Part shown: one piece after another, positions 58,010-64,000 of the stretch | Position numbering within the stretch: the first letter of the stretch is position 1 | Layout: the number at the start of each line of letters is the position of its first letter | Source of the DNA: Pirellula sp. | Lineage (GTDB): Bacteria; Planctomycetota; Planctomycetia; Pirellulales; Lacipirellulaceae | Length of the DNA stretch: 64,000 bases | Assembly: GCA_013822725.1 (NCBI GenBank) | Contig: PNKX01000003.1 | Coordinates: 1-64,000 of the forward strand | Direction of reading: 5' to 3' | Notes under the pieces: model-generated | Seen by the model: the letters and a program-made list of their open reading frames with translations, nothing else | The model's database searches: none | Told to the model about the DNA's origin: nothing | Position numbers and translations under genes: made by a program

Positions 58010-61000
58010 ATGGAAGGCGTCTCGACTACTCAATCGTCCCACCCCATGCGTCATGAGACGCGGGCGGACCAACTCGACGCCGCGCCGCAGCGTTTGTTGG
58101 GGCAACGGCTCGCGTGCAGCCTCTCGCCCCAAGGAACGGGACGCCTGGAGTTCGACGGACTCGCCGTGACACGTTGGAACGACGATCCGACCATCGACCG
58201 CGACGGTTCGTTCCTCTACCTGCGCGATCTCGAAGACGGAACATTTTGGTCGGTGACGCTCCAGCCGACCGGTGTCGCCGCGGAGCGATACGAGTTCGAA
58301 GCCCAACCAGGTCGCGTCAGCTTCCGCCGCGCTGATCGCGGCATCCAAACGGAACTCGACGTCTGCATTTGTCCCGAGAACGACGTCGAGTATCGTCGCT
58401 GCCGACTGACGAACCTGTCATCGCGCCCGCGCACGATTGAGTTGACTTCATATCTAGAATGGGTGCTGCAAGACGCGGCAGCAGACGCTTCTCATCCGGC
58501 ATTCTCGAAGCTGTTCGTCCAAACTGAGTTTTTGCCCGCATGCCCAGCGATCATCGCCCGCCGGCGACGCCGCGATCCTCACCAAACGATTCTCAACGGC
58601 GCTCATTGGATCGCAAGCATCGACGGCAGAACCTCTTCAGCATCGTTTGAAACGAATCGCATGGCCTTCATCGGCCGCAACGGTGCGCTGATCGCTCCCC
58701 ATGCGTTGACCGCCGCCGCAACGACGGGCCTCGCCGGTCAGGAAGGACCGGTACTCGACCCGATTGCGTCGCTTCGGACGGTCTTTTCGTTGGCCCCCAA
58801 TGAAAGCGCTTCCATCGTCTACGCGACGACCGCCCGTCAAGACGACGATGTCTCGGGCATGCGACTCAGTGCTCTGAGCGCGGAGGAAGTCGACATCGCC
58901 TTCCTGCGCGCCGAGGAGTTCGCCCGGCACGAAGCCATGTACGCCCAAGCCGAACCCGCGGCCGTGCGCCCAAATTCTCTCGCCGCAGTCGGGCAGAATG
59001 GCGAATCGCTACGGCTGGATCGCGCGCACCGACGGCAATCGTCGCCAGCGATCGACGAGTATCGCCGGCTCGTGTCGCCCAGCACCCAACCAGCGGGCGG
59101 CGACGTTGCAGCCCCGCGCGAACCGCTGCAATTCGAAAACGGCATCGGCGGGTTCTCTGCGACGGGCGCCGAGTACGTCATCCGCTTACGTCGTGACGCC
59201 GACGGGCGGTTGGTCACTCCGCCGCTGCCCTGGTCGCACGTCGTGGCCAATCCGCACGCGGGGTTCATAGCCACCGAAACCGGTGCCGGCTGCAGTTGGA
59301 CCGTCAACAGCCGCGAGAATCGGCTGACTCACTGGAGCAACGACCCAGTCAGCGATCCCCACAGCGAAGCGTTTTATCTGCGCGAGGCTGCTCAACAGGC
59401 CTACTGGTCGCCGACCGCCGGCCCAGCAGATTCGGGCGCCGTACAAGAAGTTCGCTACGGCTTCGGCTATGTCGAATACTCGCAACGGTGCGCCGACCTC
59501 GATCAACGGCTGCTGCAATTCGTCCCGGCCGAGGATCAACTGAAAATCTCGCGTCTCCGTTTGCACAACCATGCCGACGAGTCGCGCGAGTTCGATTTCT
59601 TTGCATACGCTCACTTGGCTTTGGGCAACGGGTCACGATCGCATCGCAACTCCATTCGCACCTGGTTCGACGACGACGCCGGCGCGCTCTTCGCCGTCAA
59701 CTCGCAATGCTTGCTGGCCGGTCGCGTGGCGTTTGCCGCGCTGGTTTGTCCCGCGGTGCGCGGCGAAGCCGCGTATACCTGCGACCGCACTGAATTCATC
59801 GGCCAAGGGGGCGACCTCTCGACGCCCCGCGCTCTCCGCACGGGCGAAGAACTCTCCGGTCGCACCGGCGCCGGGTTCGATCCCTGCATGGCGTTGCAGC
59901 GGACGCTTCCCGTCGCGGCCAACGGTGACGCCGAATGTTGGGTGCTGCTCGGCGAGGCCGACAGCGAAGCCGAGGCCCGCCGGCTGATCGCCAAGTACTC
60001 GACGGCAGCCAGTCTCGATAGCGCGTTCGCTGAGGTGACGAACAACTGGCGTCGCACGCTCTCCGCCGTGCAGATCGAAACGCCGTCGCCGGCGATCAAC
60101 GTGATGGTCAACGGCTGGCTGCCTTACCAAAATATGAGTTGCCGGCTCTGGGGACGCTCAGCTTACTACCAATCGGGGGGAGCTTACGGCTTCCGCGATC
60201 AACTCCAAGACGCCGCCTCACTCATCTATCACGACCCGGCGATAACGCGCCAACAGATTCTTCGCCACTCGGCGAGTCAATTCGTCGAGGGCGACGTCCT
60301 CCACTGGTGGCATCCTCCCGACAATCGCGGCATGCGGACGCGCTTTGCTGACGACCTCCTGTGGCTTCCGCTGCTCGCCAGCGAGTATGTCGCCGCCACT
60401 GGCGACGAGGCCGTCTGGGAAGAGAGCGTGCCGTTCGTCGAAGGCCCCGCGCTCGACGCCGGCGAGGCGGAACGATATCTCGTCCCACAGCAGTCGTACG
60501 CTGCGGCCAACGTTTACGAACATTGCTGCATCGCGATCGACCGTTCGCTAAAAGTCGGCGCCCATGGATTGCCGCTGATGGGCTGCGGCGATTGGAACGA
60601 CGGGATGAGCCGCATTGGCCAAGGGGGTCGCGGCGAAAGCGTGTGGATGGGGTTCTTCCTGTGCGAAGTGCTGCGGCGGATGTCGCCAATTTGCGAATCG
60701 CGCGGCGATCAGGCGCGCGTCCAGCGATATCGCGAACACGCGCAAAAGTTGCGGCTAGCGCTAAACAGTGAAGGTTGGGACGGCGAATGGTTCCGCCGCG
60801 CGTTCTTCGACGACGGCGAGCCCGTCGGCTCCGCCGCCTCGAAAGAATGCCAGATCGATGCGCTGGTCCAGGCATGGGCTGTCCTCTCCGGCGCTGGCGA
60901 GGAAGCGAAAGCCAGGCAAGGCGTCGACGCCGTCGAACGCCGCTTGGTCGACGAGCGCGCCGGGTTGATCCGCCTGCTCGATCCGCCTTTCGATAAGCTC

Positions 61001-61570
61001 GATCACGACCCCGGGTACATCATGGGCTACGTCCCCGGCGTTCGCGAAAACGGCGGACAGTACACTCACGGCGTCCTCTGGTTCATCCGCGCGATGGCGG
61101 AACTCGGACGCGGCAGCCGGGCGGTCGAACTGTTGGAGATGCTGAACCCGATCAATCACGCCCGCACGCCGAGCGAAGTCGGCGTCTATCAAGCCGAACC
61201 GTATGTCGTCGCCGCCGACGTCTACAGCCAGCCGCCGCATGTCGGCAGGGCAGGGTGGACGTGGTACACCGGCAGCGCCGGTTGGATGTGGCGCGTCGCC
61301 GTGGAGTCGGTGCTTGGTCTGCAGGTGGTCGGCGGTCGCGAGTTGCGTTTGAATCCTTGCATCTCCGCCGAATGGCCGTCGTGCGGCTTTAGTTATCGTC
61401 TGGCGGACGGCGCGACGACGTATCGCGTCGAGATCGTTAATCCGCGCGGCAAGGAACGCGGCGTTAGCGCGGCGACAGCCGATGGAGCGGTAACGACAGT
61501 CGAAAATGGCATCGCCGTCGTGCCGTTGGTCGCCGACGGCGGCGAACATCGGATCGTGGTGACGCTATGA
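58010..61570 (+). CDS. GH94 glycoside phosphorylase, resembling 1,2-beta-oligoglucan phosphorylase
   Basis: 1,186 residues from the ATG at 58010 (a TTG at 57995 is possible). Two beta-sandwich domains (about 25-320 and 370-650), then an (alpha/alpha)6 barrel (about 690-1110) with YQSGGAYGFRDQLQDAASL, GCGDWNDGMSRIG (the catalytic Asp region, Asp861/864) and PGVRENGGQYTHGVLW. GH94 enzymes cleave beta-glucosides with phosphate, giving glucose-1-phosphate. Length and the lack of a glycosyltransferase part match 1,2-beta-oligoglucan phosphorylase rather than cyclic-glucan synthase or cellobiose phosphorylase. No signal peptide: cytoplasmic. Overlaps the next gene by 4 bp (ATGA). Confidence 0.85.
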   Translation: MEGVSTTQSSHPMRHETRADQLDAAPQRLLGQRLACSLSPQGTGRLEFDGLAVTRWNDDPTIDRDGSFLYLRDLEDGTFWSVTLQPTGVAAERYEFEAQPGRVSFRRADRGIQTELDVCICPENDVEYRRCRLTNLSSRPRTIELTSYLEWVLQDAAADASHPAFSKLFVQTEFLPACPAIIARRRRRDPHQTILNGAHWIASIDGRTSSASFETNRMAFIGRNGALIAPHALTAAATTGLAGQEGPVLDPIASLRTVFSLAPNESASIVYATTARQDDDVSGMRLSALSAEEVDIAFLRAEEFARHEAMYAQAEPAAVRPNSLAAVGQNGESLRLDRAHRRQSSPAIDEYRRLVSPSTQPAGGDVAAPREPLQFENGIGGFSATGAEYVIRLRRDADGRLVTPPLPWSHVVANPHAGFIATETGAGCSWTVNSRENRLTHWSNDPVSDPHSEAFYLREAAQQAYWSPTAGPADSGAVQEVRYGFGYVEYSQRCADLDQRLLQFVPAEDQLKISRLRLHNHADESREFDFFAYAHLALGNGSRSHRNSIRTWFDDDAGALFAVNSQCLLAGRVAFAALVCPAVRGEAAYTCDRTEFIGQGGDLSTPRALRTGEELSGRTGAGFDPCMALQRTLPVAANGDAECWVLLGEADSEAEARRLIAKYSTAASLDSAFAEVTNNWRRTLSAVQIETPSPAINVMVNGWLPYQNMSCRLWGRSAYYQSGGAYGFRDQLQDAASLIYHDPAITRQQILRHSASQFVEGDVLHWWHPPDNRGMRTRFADDLLWLPLLASEYVAATGDEAVWEESVPFVEGPALDAGEAERYLVPQQSYAAANVYEHCCIAIDRSLKVGAHGLPLMGCGDWNDGMSRIGQGGRGESVWMGFFLCEVLRRMSPICESRGDQARVQRYREHAQKLRLALNSEGWDGEWFRRAFFDDGEPVGSAASKECQIDALVQAWAVLSGAGEEAKARQGVDAVERRLVDERAGLIRLLDPPFDKLDHDPGYIMGYVPGVRENGGQYTHGVLWFIRAMAELGRGSRAVELLEMLNPINHARTPSEVGVYQAEPYVVAADVYSQPPHVGRAGWTWYTGSAGWMWRVAVESVLGLQVVGGRELRLNPCISAEWPSCGFSYRLADGATTYRVEIVNPRGKERGVSAATADGAVTTVENGIAVVPLVADGGEHRIVVTL
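58801..58814 (+). promoter_or_regulatory. LacI-operator-like sequence inside the GH94 gene
   Basis: TGAAAGCGCTTCCA is a strong match to the sites at 53524 and 63767 but lies within the GH94 coding region (Asn-Glu-Ser-Ala-Ser). It may act as an auxiliary operator or roadblock, or be chance. Confidence 0.35.
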
Positions 61571-63753
61571 ACCGCGATTACGGCAGGGGCGGCGGCGTTC
61601 GGGCCGCACTCGCAAAGTTATTCCTGACGGCGTCTGCACTCGCCGCGTGGCCATCGCTTGTCGTTGCCAATGATCTCTCCGTCGTGAAACTGTTCGATGG
61701 CGAACGGACCGGCGCTCTCGGTTCGGCGCAATTCATGAACAACTGGGGCGGCCCCTTCTCCGCCGGCAGCCTCTCGTCGATCCAGCGCGACGCGACCGTA
61801 TCACACACCGGCGCCGCGTCGGTTCGCGTTAACCTCGGCACGGTCGCCGCGGGCGGCAGCGGCTTTTTTCAGACTTTCTCCAGCGAACCATCGCCGCAAA
61901 GTTATCGTCAGACCCGCGACCTATCGCGCTACGAGAGTTTCGAGACGTACGTCCGCAATGACACCGGCGCGCCGCTCAACCTCAAGTATGAATTGAAAGA
62001 CTACCGCGACAATCTTTCGCATCAAGCATATCGCACCTTCACCGTTCCAGCGGGTTCCGGCTGGACCAAGCTTTCGGCGTCGCTCGATCTGCAGTCGCCC
62101 GGGTGGACCGTCGTCGGCACGCCTGATCTGGCACGAACCTACGCCTCAAGCTTCATCGTCTCGCCGCAAGCGGGGAGCGTTTCCGGCTCGATTTACCTTG
62201 ATGACTTCAGCCTGCGCGAAGCCCGCGCCGAACTCGATCCGCAGACGGCGCCGATCGCCAGCGTCGTCGAACGCCTTGCCGAGCGGCAATTCAGCGGCTT
62301 GTGGACGGCGCGCAATCGAACTACTGGCCTGATCTACAATTCCTCCGACGACGCCAACCTCGCCGCGATGAATACCACGGGCGGCGTCCTCTGGATGCTC
62401 CCCGCCGCGGTGCGACAAGGCTGGGTCAGTCATGCCGACGCCGACGTCTTCGCAGGGCAGGTCGTCGCCAGCCTTAACACGAATCTCAATCAATCGAGCT
62501 ACCTCCCGACGCGCTTCATCAATCCATCGTCCGCCTTGCTTCCAGGCGGATCAAACGAAGAGTCGAGCATTGACGGCTCGTTCATCGCGCTCGGACTTCA
62601 CAACTATCGGTCGCAGGCCGAGACGCCCGCTCCGCTGGCCGCCTCCATCGACGCGGTCGTCAATCGCTTTGAGTTCGACGCCTTCGCAGCGCCCGCCGGC
62701 TTTCGGCTAGCCTATTTCCCCGGTTCAGGCTTCACTGCCGGTACTTACGATGGCTACACGAACGAAGGAAAGGTCGTCTCGCTTGCCGCTGAGCTTTCGA
62801 CCGATCATCACGTGCCGCTCGAAAGCCGCTGGAACAGCGACGTGAATCGCGTCCGCGCATTTCTGACGAATCCGGACGACGCCCACTTGGTTCACAGCCT
62901 GTCGCAGTTTCGCGCGCCGTTCGAACAAGCCCTAATCAACCTGTTCGTCGACACGTCCGACCGCGGCGTCGACAACTACCCCAATCGCAGTCTCGCAACG
63001 AACCCTTGGCAAAACTACGTCCGCTACGAGCGCGAAACGGCGGCGAAGCTTGAAGCGCTCGGCCGCACCGGGCTGTTCCAGGCCGACGCCGGGTTCGGCG
63101 GATCGAGCGGTTACGAGCAATACAGCCTCTACAACAACTTCGGCCAAGGCGATCTCTTCATGCCATGGAGCGTCGCCCTCGCGTTGTTGGCTGGCGCAGA
63201 TGGCGCGGAAGAGGCGCTCCGGATGATGGCCGGCAACGACCTGCTCAGCGGGCCGTTGGGCTTAGCCGACTCGGCCCGTTGGGCGACCGGCGGCGCTGGA
63301 CCGACGAACATTCCCGCGCTGCAAGATAATTGGAACGTCGTCCTCTCGACGATGGCCCTGCTCGAATATCTCGAAGGGGACGCGAGCGCCAGCCGACGCT
63401 TCGCCGATTTGTCGGCAGTCGACGCAGCGCTCGATGGAGTCTTCGTCGATGGCGACCTCAACGGCAATGGCGTGACGAATGGGGCAGATCTCGCGATCTG
63501 GCGCAGCGGTTTCGGCGATGCGGCGGGAGCGACGCCGGCGGGAGGCGACGTTGACGGCGACGGCGACGTTGATGGGGCGGACTTCCTGCGCTGGCAACGA
63601 GGATTCGCTAGCGGGGTTACCGTATCGCCGTTTGCCGGCAGTGTTCCGGAGCCCGGCGGACGCCTACTATTGCTCGGCGGCGCGCTGATCGGGCTCACTC
63701 TGGGTTTGCGAAGTCGCCCTCAGCCTCGGTGGCGAAACATTTCTCAAACCTAG
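61567..63753 (+). CDS. Secreted glucanase-like protein with dockerin-like repeats and PEP-CTERM
   Basis: 728 residues. Signal peptide (to about VVAND); a carbohydrate-binding-like sandwich (40-215); a helical-barrel domain (225-610) with RQFSGLWTARNRTTGLIYNSSDD, GGVLWMLPAAVRQGWV, NNFGQGDLFMPWSVALALLAG and a DNWNVVLSTMALLEYLEG end. The opening resembles DUF3131/glucoamylase-like families that include GH144 endo-beta-1,2-glucanase. Then a dockerin pair (628-680) and VPEPGGRLLLLGG plus basic tail. Expected to cut an outside glucan into the oligomers the ABC system takes up. Family assignment is moderate; no catalytic residue is certain. Confidence 0.72.
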   Translation: MNRDYGRGGGVRAALAKLFLTASALAAWPSLVVANDLSVVKLFDGERTGALGSAQFMNNWGGPFSAGSLSSIQRDATVSHTGAASVRVNLGTVAAGGSGFFQTFSSEPSPQSYRQTRDLSRYESFETYVRNDTGAPLNLKYELKDYRDNLSHQAYRTFTVPAGSGWTKLSASLDLQSPGWTVVGTPDLARTYASSFIVSPQAGSVSGSIYLDDFSLREARAELDPQTAPIASVVERLAERQFSGLWTARNRTTGLIYNSSDDANLAAMNTTGGVLWMLPAAVRQGWVSHADADVFAGQVVASLNTNLNQSSYLPTRFINPSSALLPGGSNEESSIDGSFIALGLHNYRSQAETPAPLAASIDAVVNRFEFDAFAAPAGFRLAYFPGSGFTAGTYDGYTNEGKVVSLAAELSTDHHVPLESRWNSDVNRVRAFLTNPDDAHLVHSLSQFRAPFEQALINLFVDTSDRGVDNYPNRSLATNPWQNYVRYERETAAKLEALGRTGLFQADAGFGGSSGYEQYSLYNNFGQGDLFMPWSVALALLAGADGAEEALRMMAGNDLLSGPLGLADSARWATGGAGPTNIPALQDNWNVVLSTMALLEYLEGDASASRRFADLSAVDAALDGVFVDGDLNGNGVTNGADLAIWRSGFGDAAGATPAGGDVDGDGDVDGADFLRWQRGFASGVTVSPFAGSVPEPGGRLLLLGGALIGLTLGLRSRPQPRWRNISQT

Positions 63754-63766
63754 CGGAAAAACCCGA

Positions 63767-63803
63767 TGAAAGCGCTTGCAAGGCTTTGAAATCGATGTAG
63801 AAT
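63767..63803 (+). promoter_or_regulatory. Promoter with LacI-type operator after the glycan locus
   Basis: TGAAAGCGCTTGCA (63767-63780) overlaps a -35 box TTGCAA (63776-63781); with a 16-bp spacer follows TAGAAT (63798-63803). It points to a further gene past the window end under the same LacI regulator. The remaining bases to 64000 hold no gene I can support. Confidence 0.65.
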
Positions 63804-64000
63804 GAACACCGGCAAGAGTACTCTTCGTTCGTTACTTTTCATGCCAGCGCGGTGAGAGTCGACGCTGGGAGGCACGGGCAGGCGGCAGACGTCCGAGCGA
63901 CGGTCCATTCGGCGACGCATCCTTCGCATCATCGAGTTGGCTAACGGGCGACCCGGCGCATCCGCGCTGTTTCGACTCAACACTTCGTCTGAACTTGGCG

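Overview
The window looks like a GC-rich chromosome segment of a planctomycete, most likely order Pirellulales. This rests on family content, not on a marker gene: eleven secreted proteins with a C-terminal PEP-CTERM sorting tail (six also carry a dockerin-like repeat pair), two DUF1559 prepilin-like proteins, two XylR-type regulators (sugar-binding-protein-like sensor plus AraC HTH), several Gfo/Idh/MocA oxidoreductases and a formaldehyde-activating-enzyme homologue. I see no rRNA, tRNA, CRISPR array, phage or transposase gene.

Layout. 1-9.4 kb: amidase, two PEP-CTERM proteins, a frameshifted VIT-family transporter, small lipoproteins, a PQQ-type beta-propeller and a DUF1559 protein. 9.6-21.1 kb: two paralogous PEP-CTERM proteins, a XylR-type regulator and a divergent operon (AnmK-like kinase, two Gfo/Idh/MocA dehydrogenases, sodium symporter, secreted flavoprotein). 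A near-identical 26-bp palindromic site lies upstream of both the operon and the PEP-CTERM pair. 21.3-25.6 kb: a sigma-54 activator without receiver, a separate receiver whose phospho-acceptor Asp is Asn, and two PEP-CTERM genes. 25.8-29.6 kb: two more Gfo/Idh/MocA proteins and a secreted endonuclease/phosphatase-family protein.

29.7-43.4 kb is the most interesting block. On the minus strand: an OPA/MFS transporter, EutB, EutC, a small unknown protein, a glycine-betaine-type Rieske oxygenase and a DAO-family flavoprotein. On the plus strand, divergently: a Fae homologue, a second DAO flavoprotein, EtfB, EtfA and a DgcB-like membrane Fe-S protein. I read it as catabolism of choline/betaine and ethanolamine head groups: N-demethylation gives formaldehyde, ETF passes electrons to the membrane, and Fae points to the tetrahydromethanopterin C1 pathway.

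43.4-53.4 kb: sulfotransferase, more PEP-CTERM/dockerin proteins (one fused to an endonuclease/phosphatase domain), a second XylR-type regulator and a second DUF1559-lipoprotein pair. 53.5-63.8 kb: a LacI-controlled glycan locus (ABC binding protein, two permeases, a 1,186-residue GH94 phosphorylase resembling 1,2-beta-oligoglucan phosphorylase, and a PEP-CTERM/dockerin glucanase-like protein). A consensus LacI-type operator lies at the regulator's promoter and again just after the last gene.

The intergenic regions carry at least eight families of palindromic repeats. In seven genes the repeat reaches into or abuts the 3' end and supplies the stop codon, sometimes the last residues too.
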